From Polytrichum commune (Eukaryota > Streptophyta > Polytrichopsida > Polytrichales > Polytrichaceae): a stretch of 64,000 bases of DNA. Location: positions 34,624,440 through 34,688,439 of the forward strand of contig OX485807.1 of assembly GCA_950295325.1 (NCBI GenBank). The letters are read 5' to 3'. Within the stretch, counting starts at the first letter, position 1. Each line of letters begins with the position of its first letter. Position numbers and translations under genes: made by a program. Under the pieces are notes generated by a model that was given only the letters and a program-made list of their open reading frames with translations, did no database searches and was not told the origin of the DNA. This document shows, piece after piece, positions 11,373 to 25,300 of this stretch.

Positions 11373-14254
11373 TTTCGTACTATACGCATTTACAAACACT
11401 TCACCTCAGGGAGTCTGGATGGTGACCTCCTGCTTGCTTTATTGTAATTGCTTCTTAGTGTTGTTTTAAGAACGACATCTGACAATGTAAATCTTTCCTC
11501 ATTCACACACAAATGGTATCAATCGAGTCCTCTCAACGCCCTACTCTTTCGAAGCATGTTACACCTCTATGTGAAATAACAAATCATCAATTCATTAGAA
11601 TCATTAGAAGCTTCAAGAAATTAGCCATGAACTGCTCTTGCACTTCTTTGTGTCGGTAACAGATGATCACCTCGAGTGCAGGTGATTTACAGAAAAAACA
11701 CATACAAAGGATTTCTTAGGCCCCGAATATGTTGAAAGACTGCCGACAATTTGAGGACTGGTCAAGCTTGGTCCCTAATTGATCTCTCCAAAGGGCTGCC
11801 TGACGAAATTATTCGTACAAAAGAGTTGAGTGACGAAGCTACAACATGCGTCAAGAAGAAATTAAGAGGAAAGATCATAGGAGTGCAGTATCAAAACTCA
11901 CCAAATGTTGGGTCGACCACTCACCGAGACTCGAGGGAGCTTGTGTATAAGTAATTGAGGCAGATCTCATCAGCCCTAACGCAGTCCAACACCATCCGAA
12001 GCGTAACAATCTCCAAGCTTGAGTCTCTTGTATGGTATATGAGCTTCTCAACGTAAATACTAATTAAAAATCTGGATAAAGATGATCTCTTGAAATACAC
12101 GGCAAATTCTAATCGCCAATCGAAATGTATTCGTACGAGTCAAGATTCTCTCTAACAGACTCAAATATCTCCTCACCAACCTTCATTAAGCTTAACTTCA
12201 CTAATGTAAACATGCCTAATTCAGTTACTTAGCTTCATCGGAGACCTGTATTTGAGTGGTGTGTGGCTAGGTGTGGATCACAGAACAGACAATCAAAGGA
12301 CACATTTTTAAAAGAGACTGGAATGGGTGCTTATAATTTGGTAACCTTTTTGGGCTCGATAGTCAACATAATTAGGGGCCCTACTTGGTTGTTTTATGGC
12401 TCCGGTCCTTTTGATTTCGAAACATCATAGCAACAACATGGGAGATCAAAAAGTTCCATATATTGTTGTCAAAATCTTCTATCACATTCACGGATTCAAG
12501 AAAACTCTTAATTTTGATATCCAAGATGAGAATCATGGCAAACAACTGAAACTAACCATTTAAGACACATTTCCCTTAAGATAAGTGGGCCTAAAGCAAA
12601 TACTTTCAGATGGACGGGTGCAAGCACGGTAAAGTGGACAACTCCTGATCCTTGCCTAGTGTTCAGTGAAAGTGATTCAAAACTATACACTAACTTTGAA
12701 TTTTGTGAAGAAAAAAATCATAGACATTTTAAAAACATATTGATCTACAAAGCCAAGCAAATTATGATGACAAAAAAATTCCAAGAAAAGTCTACATATT
12801 CTAGAAGATGGTACAAGTGGTGTGCAAGTAGGTGATATTGAACAAGTGACTATCTAAAATTTGTTTCAAGTATGATAAAATTACATTAAATTGATGGTTT
12901 TCCACAAAGTTTTTTGATGATGCCCTCAAGTAGATAATGCATTCAAGGAATATGAAAGAAATATCCAACTTCAAAATAGTTAAAGTCATGAAATCTACAT
13001 CCAAAACCATACTCAACCATATGCTTTTGAGCATCACTTTTAATGATAAGTATTGAAGATCTCAACTTGATTTTCTACATTTAAGTATTCAAAACAACAA
13101 CAAAGGTCATCATGAAAAGAAATCCAATTCAAACAACGCTTTGTTATTACTTCGAGGCCTTTGACCAAAAAAACTATGGTTTTAGTGTACCGGAGCACTT
13201 TTTTGGTCCACTTTACCACGCTTGCACCCGGACCCAATTCGCTGGCAGGGGAGGGGGGGGGGGGGGTGACTCATCAAGGGCGTTTGTATGCCCCGTGCAA
13301 CTGAGGGGTACATTTCTGGTGAGTATTTTGATATGGAGGTGATATTAAATAGAAAATTGCATTGCCTAATTTTCTAATTAGTGAGGTTTTAAATACCATA
13401 CCATTACTTAGAATTGAGGGAGGATAGTAATACTTTATACCATTCCTTTGCTATAATAAAAAAAACTTTGCCTAAGGGATAAATTGAAGAACACTAGTTA
13501 CACCAATCATTACAAGTATAACCCTACCCAAACAATCAATCATCACAAGTGACAGAGGTAACCATACCCAAACGGCAAAGAAACATCATGGAGCATTGGA
13601 TGCACAACCTATATTCACATAGTATCAATTTTTCATCCATCCATACAAGGTATACTCAAGTTACATAGTACATTCTTTATTATGAAGCATAAATTAGATT
13701 AAAAACAATAGAATTGATCATATTATGCATAGCTCTTCATTTATTAAAATTTGCAATTCCCTATATTTAGGCAATAATTTACCTCCAAGAAATTTCAAGA
13801 AATTTGGCCCAATGAATAAAGCACACATTACCTTTGGTTGCACACTGTTTGATAATTTTTGATAAGCCATCCCCCAAGACCCATTTCTCCTAGGATATTT
13901 AAGACATGATACAAGACAATTAGCAAATCCAAATTGTGGCCATAGCGGCCTTTTTTTTTAACAACATTTGGAGCTCACATGAGTGTCTTATTCATTATCA
14001 GAGTGACGACTATTTCTTTTTGAAGGATCATATAGGTCCCCCCAATTTGTTGATTCTAGAACCTACATTACTTAGCACATTTTCAACACATAGTTCAATA
14101 TTTTTTAAACATGTGTCTTTTTGATGTTTGTTCTTAGATCCACACTTGGCCACAACCGAATCAAATATGGGTGTCTGATTAAAGTAAGTAACCTAATTAG
14201 ACTTGTTGACCTTACTACCTCTTCCACGTCAACAAAATTTAGCAAATAGGAAAA
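11373..14254. other. Intergenic, no gene seen
   Basis: AT-rich DNA without supported genes. A 14-base G run lies at 13253-13266. About 12320-12420 belongs to the same dispersed repeat as 8040-8170 and 47251-47412. Confidence 0.4.
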
Positions 14255-14580
14255 AAAATCAAAAGAATCCACATCACGACAATAGTAAAGCACTCCCTAG
14301 CAATATGGTTATTGAAGTGCAAACTTGAAAGGGCAAGTCCTCTTGAAGAAGGTTGTTGATTTCTTATATGTGTGCACACAACCGCCTTCCATTTCTCATG
14401 TATTGCAATGACTAACCTACTTAGAAAGTCTCATTTTTTTCACTTGCTGTGGACAACTTTCCACATGTCAGTTCAAGTTCACTTGCAAGTAATGAGCCCA
14501 AGACCAATATGAGATTTTTTGTGCTTCTAGTGGCCCCATTCAGAAATTCCCATCTCACATTGACACCTATGTCAGAGATG
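14255..14580 (+). repeat. Dispersed repeat R2, copy 1
   Basis: Direct copy of a segment at about 19010-19350. Shared blocks include ATCCACATCA-GACAA, TTCTTATATGTGTGCACA, CCACATGTC-GTTCAAGTTC and CCCCATT-CA-AA. The copies are diverged with indels. Confidence 0.65.
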
Positions 14581-15895
14581 AGAACAAAATCATTGCTTTT
14601 AGGAAAAGAGTCTCAGAGATGGAACACTTGTGGATCTGTTGCAACAAGGTACTGTGCCTTTGTTCTCAAGAGGTTCTCTTTTAGTTTTATGTTCTTTCCC
14701 ATTAGAACACCTTGGTAATAAGACGCATATTATGTGCAGTGGAGGCCATGTTAAGGATGTGTACTATTGATGATACAATTGAGTGGTATCAATGGAACAC
14801 TTTTGACATACCCATCCCACTGCAGGATATAAAAAGGCCTGAGGTAGGACTTGAGTCTAACCCTATCTAAAAACTTCCGCAGTGAAGAGTTTGTGGTTCA
14901 CACTTTTCGAAATGAATGCATCAAGTTGACAGCAGGATAATCTTAGTCATTGATATCTTTCATATACATCATTCCAAGTATTAAGCTCACACAAGTTTCT
15001 GATGTCATTAACCCTTTGCACACCACTAGATTTCATCACTTGACTCTTTTTGGCACCATCCAATTCCAAACGTATAGCCAAAAATTCATCCCAGTTCATT
15101 TGCAGATATGCTAATCTCCAAGTCACATGCCTAGCTTGGTGTAGGCTTCTTACCGAGGGTCTTCACACAAACTCAGCTACCCAGTGAGGGTATTTCAGAG
15201 AATAGATAACCAGTAAAAACTCATGTTGCACTACATGGTATCATACCCTCTCAAGATCACTTGTACTGGATGACCACTTCACATTTGCAGATTCAAATCT
15301 CCTCATCTGCACCAATATAGAGAACAATTGCAGTAAGTTTCAATGTTTTTATTGGGGATTAATTTTACAACAGCTCGGTGACAGACTAAAGAAAGTAATC
15401 CATGTGACGCACCTTATTTGTTGAACACAAGGTTATTGGACTCCATATGATTCCAACTTAAATAAGTCATAGTGCCCAGCACAGAGTACATAGTTCAGTT
15501 CAGACGATTCTTGACAGTAACAAACAATGCCAAACATACTTGACTATTGGAATCTTAATGGAACCAAAGGCCTTTCACCTGTAAAGTTACGAAACACATT
15601 ACACACCTCAAAATGCAAGTGGCCAGCGTTTGATGTTGAGTTAGTGTCATTAAATACCCTTCTGTGTTTAGTATATTTATAGTGCATACTCAACATTTAA
15701 ATAAGGATTATTGAACACTTATTCAACTCACATTTCATCCTTTTAGATCTTGCAGCTATATAATGAAAATAAAAATTGCAAGCCCATGTTTGATGGGCAT
15801 TAATTCAATGTTGTATCTCAATGTGTTGATGTGAAAACAATCTTATTGTATGGGTCTAGAGGTTTGTGATTTACCTTTCCAAAATTTACAATGTT
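14581..15895. other. Intergenic, 3' flank of glyoxalase II gene
   Basis: No gene or repeat recognised. The part next to 15896 is presumably the 3' UTR of the minus-strand glyoxalase II gene. Confidence 0.35.
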
Positions 15896-18800
15896 TCAGC
15901 GGCTCTTGAAGTTGTCTTTCATGCGCCTTACTTCTGCCATAACTTCAATAGGAGAGGTTTGGCCTGTTGCAAGCTGTGATGTACAAAAAAAGGAGAAAAA
16001 TGTGAGTCATTAACTATATTCAAATAGCAGCTAACACATGCTTTAGCAGTCATACCTACAATTCCATATTCCTGAAATCAGAGGAGCACTGCATAGCCTG
16101 TCCACATGTCCAAACAATGACACACAACTTGGAGGTAAAAGGCTCCCTTAATTGCTGCACATTTTCTATGCAAAATGGAAGGTTGATTAAGAATATTCTG
16201 CAATTATCCATATTCAACACAAGAAGAAAATGACCAAGTAACTTCATTAAAGGCTCACAAAGCAATCAACCAGCACTAATAAATACATAAAATATGTCCC
16301 CAGACTGCCCACAAGCATTCATACCTTCATCACCTTAGTTGCAGACATGATGCCTGTAGCAATGAAGATTCACACTCAAACAAAAAATATTCAGACAGGC
16401 TTCTTAGACCTGTTGTTTATGTGATGCGCTAAAAAGTCTGGACTAATTGAACCGAATTTCTCGATTAGAAGGATCACAGACGTGATGGTGTTAGGGGTAA
16501 TTTAGTGTAGCTTTGAAGGAAGGTGTACAAGACCTGAAGGGCCTCTTTATCAACCCGCATAAAAGGGTTAAACTCGAGCTCATCTCCAATGGTGGATGGA
16601 ACAGTAGCTTTTTTCTCTTTCCGTTGGTGTTGCACCCACTCCATTTTCTTGAGTAGAGCCTCATTCTTTGGTTCAACCGTCAAGGCAAATGCCAGATTCG
16701 ATTGTGTATACTGCAAAAGACCCACTGCACACACATGACATTTCTTTTTGAAGAAAGGATTTATGTTAGCGTGGGTCCAAGACCCCGGGTCGTCCCCCAA
16801 GTCTTCATGAAGACTTCTGACCAACACATTGAATATTAGTTGTAGGACAAAAGTAGCACAAAATAAAATACCCATCCATATTAATTTTCTAGAAAAATAA
16901 TCACTGTGGCCCTCGCAAATTTTCTACATTTGCATGGGTTGAAAATTACTGTGGCCCACATTAGTTCTCATTGTGAAAATTAGAGTGGGCCCTAGAAAAT
17001 TACTGCGGCCCACAGTAATAGGACTATATGGTGTACTGACAGTGGCATGGATGCTTTATACCTAGCCACTTATGATGCTATGTCCTAAAGTTGCATTCTA
17101 TTTTTTCAAGATAAATAAAGGCTTGCTAAAACCTCATTGAACACAGAATGTCCACGGACCCACAATAGAGCAATTCCTTTATGGATATGAAAATTCAAGC
17201 AATTTCTTAACACGGAATTGGTACTGAGCCAAGTATAAGGGATTCTTTCGCACAAACCTCATGGCCACAGTAAACTTGTGTTTCATGAGGAAGTGAAGCC
17301 AGTCTTTTGCAAAGTGACTCGTACATTTGATCAGGCGTCCCCTCGAAAAACTTACCACATCCCCCTATGAACTGCACAAGCCAAAAGATTTCCATAAGCT
17401 GACATCAAAGCATTCTTGACAGTAAAACCACAAGGAGTAATAAAGATGGATAAAATGAAGTGGTGAGAGAACTTACCAGCGTGTCTCCAGTAAAGACTGC
17501 AGGTTTGTCATCTGGATATGTGCTTGTGATGTAGTAGCTTATGTGCCCTTTCGTGTGGCTATCCACATTCCCAGAAACCCACGTTCAGGCTTTAAGATAC
17601 GTCATACCAAGATATCAAAGGTCTAGAGAAATTTCAAATTCATTCTACTCTACAACTACAAGGTTCAAAGTACTCTCTTCAAATTCAAAGAGTACCTACT
17701 TTCAGGTGAAAGGAGATAGAGGATAACAAAAAACAGGGACCTCCCACATCTTTTTCTTTTTGGAATCAAGATGGTTATTTTTGTATTTCTTGAACTTGAA
17801 CTCATAGTGGCCTACTATGGTTTTCCTTAATATATATGTACATTTCAAACTTGGATTTGTACCTATATGTTAGAATATAAGTGAAGGTGTAGTGTGAAGA
17901 AACAAGGATGGACAAGCGCACCATGGTGTCTCAATACACTTCACACGCACACTGGGACTGATAGAAAATTCATCTCCATGTTGCACAGGATGTGTGCAGC
18001 CCTCCACTTTGTCCTTCACGCCACCGTAAACTTTGACATCTTTCAGAAGCTTCTTCATGCCATTGTTCCCACCAGCGTGGTCCCTAATCAATCAAAGGAT
18101 AACCAATTAGGTATCCCAAGTCGTTGGTTTGAGGAGCCACACAAAAACTTTGAAATTAAATAGCAGCAACCAATGCCAGCAAGGGACAATGAGTGGTATG
18201 GGAGCTAGGAAAGGCTAGAAGAATTGGGGTACGGACTGTAAATATAGAATTTCTCGTGTTATTTCTTTTGGTTATTTCATCACTTATCGCATGCCTCTGC
18301 TTTTGCCTTTAACACATAGTCAAAATCTTGGGACTTACTAGAGATGACTTTAGCAGAATGAACGTGAGGGCAAGGGAAGACCCAAGGTATGCATAAGGTA
18401 GGACGAAAGGGGGAGAGGGGAGAAGAGAATGAGGAAGAAAGGAAGGAAGGGAGGGAGGGAAGGTAGAGCTTACTCATTTTTGTTAGACTACATGAAGTCC
18501 TTTTTCCAATGATTTGGCACCTCTATAGGGTTTTCTTTCTCCAAATATATATGGAAGATTGTTAAGGGGGGTCCACTATTGGAAACCAAGTGCACAAGAA
18601 GAACAAAAGCTATCAAAGCTGTGATCTCAGCAGCAGAACAATCCCAACAAAATTCCAGACTTAACACAATTGTCTTCCATGGGTTTGTACATATTCATAA
18701 TTGTCGGAATGAGCAACTCCAACAGCAAAACCCTAGGGCTTCACAGAACCTCCCACAAACCCCAAGATTAGAGAGAGGGGTACCAGTGATGGTGGGTTGT

Positions 18801-20204
18801 AAGAACCATGTTGACCGTGGCGCCATTCAATTGAGCAGCCTGCAAAACCTCCTCTGGCCATACTGGATCGACCGCCGCACAGTCTCCAGTTTCTTCGTCG
18901 ATCACTCTGCACACAAGGTGCGATCAATAAATGAAGTTCGTTTAGGTTGCTTATCGAGACGTGAGTCATCAGCACTAGTACCTTTCTTCCATGCCATAAA
19001 GATTTAGAAGACGGAAAAAGCAAGAGATCCACATCATGACAAAAGTGAAGTATTTCCAGACTTGTGATTGCACATGGGCAAAGGAGAAGTCCTTTTGAAG
19101 AACGTTGCTCTCTTATATGTGTGCACAGCACCTCATTCCATTTCACAACCATCCGCGTATCGCTAAGTGTTGCAAGTGCCAATTTCCCTACTTGCTCTGG
19201 GCAGCTATCTAACTATCCACATGTCGGTTCAAGTTCAAGCTTGCTTCCCTCCTGTGGTTCACATCGTAGAATAAACAGACGAAAAGTAGAAGATTGTTTT
19301 TACCTCCACTTCTAGTTCCCCCATTTTCAAACTCCACATCTCGCATTGGAACCCTATGGACTATAAAAGCGGTCGCTCATCCAAGTGAAGAGCACTTCCA
19401 ACAACTCACTTGTGCTCTTTTATCCACGCAGAAAACATATACCATATCATTCATAACCTCCGATTTATGCCCAAGAGCAGACCGGTTATGTCCCATAAAC
19501 AGCTTGAGTAGATGGATGTATCGCTGCTATCTCAATCTCAACTACATAATGGACTACATAACTGGCGACGATAGCAACAAGACATCCATCTACTCAAGCG
19601 GTTTATGGGACATATCCTTTGATTATAAATGAAATGTTCTCTGCATGGATAAAAACACAAAAGAGCGTTGTTGTTGGAAGTGCTCCCTACTTGGATGAGT
19701 GACCAGTTATGTTCCACTGCAAGAAAACAATCCTGATTGGTCAAGTGGATGAGATTGCCTTGGAAGTGATCCCGTTCTCTACGGGCCTGAAACTATTGTG
19801 TGATTGAGGATGTGACCCACATCTCCAAAGGAACCTAAATTCAATCCCTCATCTGTTTGTGATCTCTGCACACTCAATTAAACCCAAAGTCTCCGCACTA
19901 TATACTTACTTGCAAGCAGAATCATCCCCTTTAAACTTCAAGAAATCCTCCCCAATGAACCCAATTAACCCTCTCTTTCACGAAATATGGCATTCAGATA
20001 CATCCCGCTGGCAAAGATAGACGACTCACTTTTACTCACCATCATGCAAGGACATAGTTGGAACTAAAAAAAATTGTCTCTCAATGCCATCCTGCGCCGA
20101 GGAGTGGGATGGATGCAGGTATGTCCAGGAAATGGTATGAGGTGAAGGAAGACTCACAAGTAGGCATAGTTGTCTTCCAAGCAGGCCACCGGAACCACCT
20201 TCAT
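15896..20204 (-). CDS. GLX2: Glyoxalase II (hydroxyacylglutathione hydrolase), cytosolic type, seven exons
   Basis: Exons in transcript order: 20158-20204, 18784-18906, 17922-18083, 17477-17558, 17258-17371, 16534-16710 and 15896-15973. They give 260 residues in one frame. The enzyme hydrolyses S-D-lactoylglutathione to D-lactate and glutathione, the second step of methylglyoxal detoxification. It has the metallo-beta-lactamase signature THHHWDH at 53-59 (metal ligands H54, H56, D58, H59), [30 protein letters not shown] and VYCGHEYT, followed by the C-terminal helical glutathione-binding region with NPFMRVD and an EVR..KD end. The short N-terminus ([16 protein letters not shown]) has no organelle presequence, which fits the cytosolic isoform. 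Length matches the family (~258). The first intron is long (~1.25 kb) and contains repeat R2 copy 2 and a large inverted repeat. The gene looks intact. Confidence 0.95.
19010..19350 (+). repeat. Dispersed repeat R2, copy 2 (in GLX2 intron 1)
   Basis: Diverged direct copy of 14255-14580, lying in the first GLX2 intron just before the long inverted repeat. Confidence 0.65.
19371..19704. repeat. Long imperfect inverted repeat (foldback) in GLX2 intron 1
   Basis: The left arm (19371-19531) is the reverse complement of the right arm (19570-19704), with indels and a loop of about 38 nt. The best block is 28 nt with one mismatch: 19492-19519 against 19582-19609. Outer blocks such as GAGCACTTCCAACAAC and CTCATCCAAGT also pair. 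A transcript of either strand would fold into a long hairpin. Confidence 0.85.
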
Positions 20205-22323
20205 GATGCTCCGAGCTCAATCTATCCCTCCAACCAACAAAATAATGATAGATTTACAAAATTCGACAGCCCTATAAGAAAATTCTTCGATTGAAGATGC
20301 TGCGGAGAAATGAGGGAGGAGGGCGGTCTCGGAGAAGAGCCTAAAAGCGCGAGGGATTGGAATTTGGGCGCGTCAGCAGCGGAAGACGAGAGAGATGAAC
20401 AAGTGGAATATTAGGAGTAGGAGGAGAGGGCGGATAGATGGATGGATGGATGCGTTCATCTCTCAGCATCATTTCTACCTCATCGCCAAATTTCCATCCC
20501 TCGAAACATTCAGATAGATAAGAAACATCCAAATGGGGGTCTTACCCCCTAGCCTAAAGGGTTTCCATAACACTGCTCCTTGGCTGCGTTTCATGGAATT
20601 ACCTATAACATGAGCATAATATTCCTTTAATTTTGAGATTCCCCATTTATGGGCATTTATGGGGGAGCACTCATGCTCTATACAATGAACTTCTCGACAA
20701 ACAATTGTAAATTATTAGATATTTTAATCGCAACCTTTTTCTTTGGAAAGAACCATCATGTAGTTGTGTAATAATGTTATGCTGCACGTAATTTATAAGA
20801 GTTATTGTAGAGTGTTTTTTTATTGGGTCAAAAATAATCTTGTGCTTTTACAAAGTTGTTGGAGGAGTTTTTAAGACTCTATCGATATCTTTCTACTATG
20901 CAAACTCCTTCAAGAACTGCAAACTATTATTTTGCAAACATATATCTATGACAGTTCATAATCTGAACACATGTTATGATAATCAATTGAATAAATTTAA
21001 GTCATGTATGAACCCATATCTTTTCATGTTATAAAAATGTTTAAAGCAAGTGTGGTCACATGTTAGAAATTATATATATATAGTAGGGCATTCAACAAAG
21101 GCCAATGTGTGATGTTCTTATGGTTTTTATTTTTTTGTGATCACACACTTGACCATATCAAGTTTGCCAATCAGGTGCTGGCTATGTTTCAAACCGCTTT
21201 GTCTCGACTGCCACAAATGAAATCTCCTCTCAGTGGATAGAAAAGTGCAAGAGAGTTGTTAAAAGTTATTGTAAGCCGAGCCTATTGGGGACCTCCAAAA
21301 ACACACCGATACCCGTCCTCATAACAAACCAATACTACACATAATCGGTGACATGGCTATATCAAACCAATGACTGCTTGCCACGTCCTTCCTACCTATC
21401 CGACACGCCATTGAGCAGTGATTATTGTCATATAATGGGCCTCCTTTGAGCCACTGAGAGAGCGCCACGTAGGCGAGATACAGTCCCAAACCGGTTATGA
21501 GAGCCTCAACAGTTTCATGTTTGAGACGTCCGCGCTCACTTACGTGCTTGAAGCTCGCGGGAGACTTCATGGTTACGTGGTCGGCGTGTATTGAGAAGAT
21601 CATCGTGACGTGAACGATGAGAGGAAACGATCTCCCCGGTTTCTGTTACGCGCTGCTCGCAACTTCTGATCCTCACAACTGATGAATAGAGCACAGTAAC
21701 ATCCATCTTGGGCCTCCTCAACGGCGTCGCACATCGTCAGGATATCCTATCGTGCTGCTGCATGCAGACCCGACTCCGGCCCGATCACAGACGGGGGATC
21801 ATGCAGTGGATGTTGCTCATTGCACAGCTGCACAGACATAAATGAGCTCAGGAACCAGGAGTTAGTGTAAATGTACCGGGAAGAATGTGACACGACGCCT
21901 GAAAGCGGTACACTTAATCATGACTTTCCTTGCGACTTCGAACTTAGGAAGCATTCCAGGACCCCAGGATGCAGCGCCTTTCGAAATGTTGCAGGCAAGG
22001 GATCGTGGAGGTTATTGTATGCGGCCTCAGCGGTTGAGTCTTTCCGAAAGTTGGTAGTAGGTAGTGCAGGTTAAGTGAGACTTTCAGCGGACCTTGATGG
22101 AGTTGTGACCTGATTTCAAGCTTGGACGTGCGTGGTGTAGGCAGGCCCAGCTGAGGCCGGCGGAGAGGTCGTTCCCTGGGCAGGTACTGATCATGAGCTC
22201 CGACAACGCATGACGCATTATACTTACCTCGGCAATATTGCATAGCGACATCGGCAGAAACGGTTGGGAACTAGGCGAGCGGGTACTAAATCCGTAGATG
22301 AATCGTACGAAAATTGCAGCGAG
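20205..22323. other. Intergenic between divergent GLX2 and GT47 genes
   Basis: It contains the upstream regions of both genes. AT-rich at 20600-21170 and more GC-rich from 21300. No supported coding region. An in-frame open stretch before the GT47 ATG begins with TTG at 22264 and is not taken as coding. Confidence 0.4.
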
Positions 22324-25300
22324 ATGGGACAACGCCGTGCCTTCAGCTTAAGCCTACCAGGGTGGCTTGCAATTGGCACTGCGGCCATGATGGTGGCCAT
22401 GGTGGTCATCATTCTCTTCCAGTCCACGGATCTGTTGCGAACAGGGATCATATCGATCAGCCAAGTTGAAGCAACAGATAGGGATGCAACATTAACCCTG
22501 CCGGTGGTCTCAAACGAAAGCAATGATGCAACACTACTCCAGCCGATGATCTCGGAGGATGCCATTGGATGCCAAGGCAGGTGGATTTACATTTACAACA
22601 TTTCGGAGGTTTATAATAGCGCATTTGTGCACAACTGTTCTGTGTTCAAGAAGGGCAGGGACTTGTGCATGTATATGAAGAATGGGGGGTTAGGCGACGA
22701 GTTCGAATTTGGAGCGGTGGCACCGGGGGCCTGGTACAACACCTGGCAATTCTCCCTGGAGCTTTACTTCCACAACAGGCTGTTGCAACATCCATGTGCC
22801 ACGACGGACGCTGGTCTCGCAAACGCATTCTACGTGCCTTTCTACGCTGGTATGGACCTATCGCACACCAACACGCATCGGGTGCCCGGGGAGAAGCTCA
22901 GTTCCGAGCTCGCCGCCTGGTTGACGAGGCAACCCAGCTGGACGCGTCGTGGTGGCCGTGACCATTTCATCACGCTCGGCCGAATTGCGAGAGACTTTCG
23001 GAAACAGAGAGGTGCAAAGTCGTGGGGCAATGAGGTAAAGTGATCATCAAGTCGGCCCAATTTTCGGCTCTGATATCTCAGTACTTCTGCATTGGATCTG
23101 CCGAACATTTTGTGAGGCATGAGGTTTTTAGAGATTGCAAATTTCTTTGCTCTTAAAAATGGGTTGAGCCCCGGTACACTGGAGATGAAACATGCGGAAA
23201 CGAATGTTGGGTTTAGGGTTTAGTGATTGGGCAACTCCTAAATGATGGGAAACAGAGAGGTACACAGTCGTGGGGCAATGAGGCAAAGTCGTCATTTGGG
23301 CCCAATTTTTTTCCCTCTGATATCTTAATACTTCTGCATCGGCTCTGCCGAATATCTTTGGGGCTATAAAAGGTTTCAGGAATTACAATCTTCTTCACTC
23401 TTTAGAAATGTCATGATCCCCGGTGGACTAGAGAAGAATTGTCTCTGTATGAATGTTGGGTTTAGGGTTTAGGGTTTGGTCACTCATGTGCAGCTCCTGA
23501 TGGCAGTGCATCTTGATAGAGACAGAGAAAATTGATAGCATCTTCACTTTCTTACAACAGCACCTGGGCAGAATAGATTCGCAACGGCCTCTGCTTTAAA
23601 AAATATCATGAGCATTGTAGATAGGAGAGGAAACGCAAAAGTATAATTGTTGAGTTAGGACTGGCAGCTCTTAAATGATGGGACAGAGAAAATTGACAGC
23701 ATCTTCACTTCATTCAAATGATTCGTGGGCACAATAGATTCGCAACAGCCGCATAGATTTTTAGCACATCAACATGTGAATTCAAACTGCAAACATTAAT
23801 GTTCTAGTTGTGCTTTGCTCATGTTCTGCATGGGTGTTGCATCAACTTAGTGGCCACCGCATTTTGTCAGGTTTTTATGGTTCTAAATAAGGGCCTCTTC
23901 ATTGTATCCACCCTGAAACCCTGGTGACGCGTTTCTACACTGTGAGCTCAAGGATACTAATATGGTTATTGGTGTGCAATGGGATGTGTAAAATTTGCAG
24001 ATGTTACAAACGAAACCCTTTATGCGCATGGTGAAGCTGACAATTGAGCGCGACACATCTGCAAAGAGTAATAAAGAGGTGTTAGATAATGAAATTGCCA
24101 TCCCGTATCCAACATACTTTCATCCTTCCTCGGATGCAGAAATACAGAGCCTCGTGCAATGGGCAAGCGAAAGCTCGCAGCGCGTCGTGCTTGTGAGCAT
24201 GGCTGTTGGCAAGCGAAGGAGCCCCAAAAGCCCAAGGCAGAGGCTCATGAAACAATGTGGCAATGATCCACGCTGTACCTTGCTTCTTTGTGAAGGCCAC
24301 GAGGCGTCACCTGGACTTGCAGAGGAGGTAAATTGCAAGATTCTTCCAAACCCTTCTTTTTCTATGATCTGCACTTTTGATTTTGTATTGCTTGATCACT
24401 CACCCAGTATTTTTTATTTGATATTCCTTTTACAGAAGGTTCTGAGGACTCAAGTTATCCTTCAGCTCAATGGGACTTTTCATCGGGGGTTGGTCCCCCA
24501 TGACATTTTCATTGGCTGTATTGCGTGCAATATCAATAATATCTTTCCACTTGTGGTGCTTGCTCAGAGGGAGTGTTTAAAATTGAAGCCCAACCTATTT
24601 TCGTACATACAGGGTCAAACTCATTGGAGAACCTCTTTGGCTTGCCAAAATGAGTTTGACCCTCTATGAACAGATATAGACTGTTCTTTGTTCCAATTTC
24701 CACACTACATCCAAGCATGCACCGCAAAATTTCAAACATTGAGTTAGAGGAGAACGCTAGTTTTTGGCAGAGATTACAGAAATTGATATTGACAGGTGCC
24801 ACCTCACATGTGATATGAGGAGCTAGCACTTGGTTTAATATTCTCAGACCTGCAGGATTTGAGTTTTCACAAAAGTGTCACTATTTTGCAGGTAGCCAAT
24901 GGGTCATTAGCAACTACAAACTTGGCGGGGAAAACAATCAGCGTGTCTTGCAATAACCCTGTATCTCTTTTGAAAGCAATGCACCAGTCTGAATTCTGCC
25001 TGCAGCCACCAGGAGACAGTCCCACACGACGGTCATTCTTTGATGCAATGCTAGCAGGTTGTATTCCAGTAATTTTCTCAAAAGAGGCAGCCTGGTCACA
25101 GTATGTGAATCACCTGCCTGAAAAGGGAGAGAGCTACTCCATCTTCATTCCGGTATGCAAACATAGCCCTATTTCCCTTGTATCAGTTTTGGCACAAAAT
25201 TATTATTTTTAAAGTGAAAAAAATGCCACATGTCTTGCAGTGATTGGTTGTAACGTGTTCAAAAGTTGATGTGGCATGACGTTATATTCAATTTCGGCAA

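Noticed and set aside
18579-19182. Overlapping open frames of 142 and 149 codons
   Set aside because: They cover GLX2 exon 2 in wrong frames plus intron sequence.
22264-22323. N-terminal extension of the GT47 protein
   Set aside because: The open frame starts with TTG. The first in-frame ATG is 22324, which leaves a normal short cytosolic tail before the membrane segment.
23461-23477. True telomere
   Set aside because: Only about two and a half TTTAGGG units inside an intron. It is an interstitial motif.
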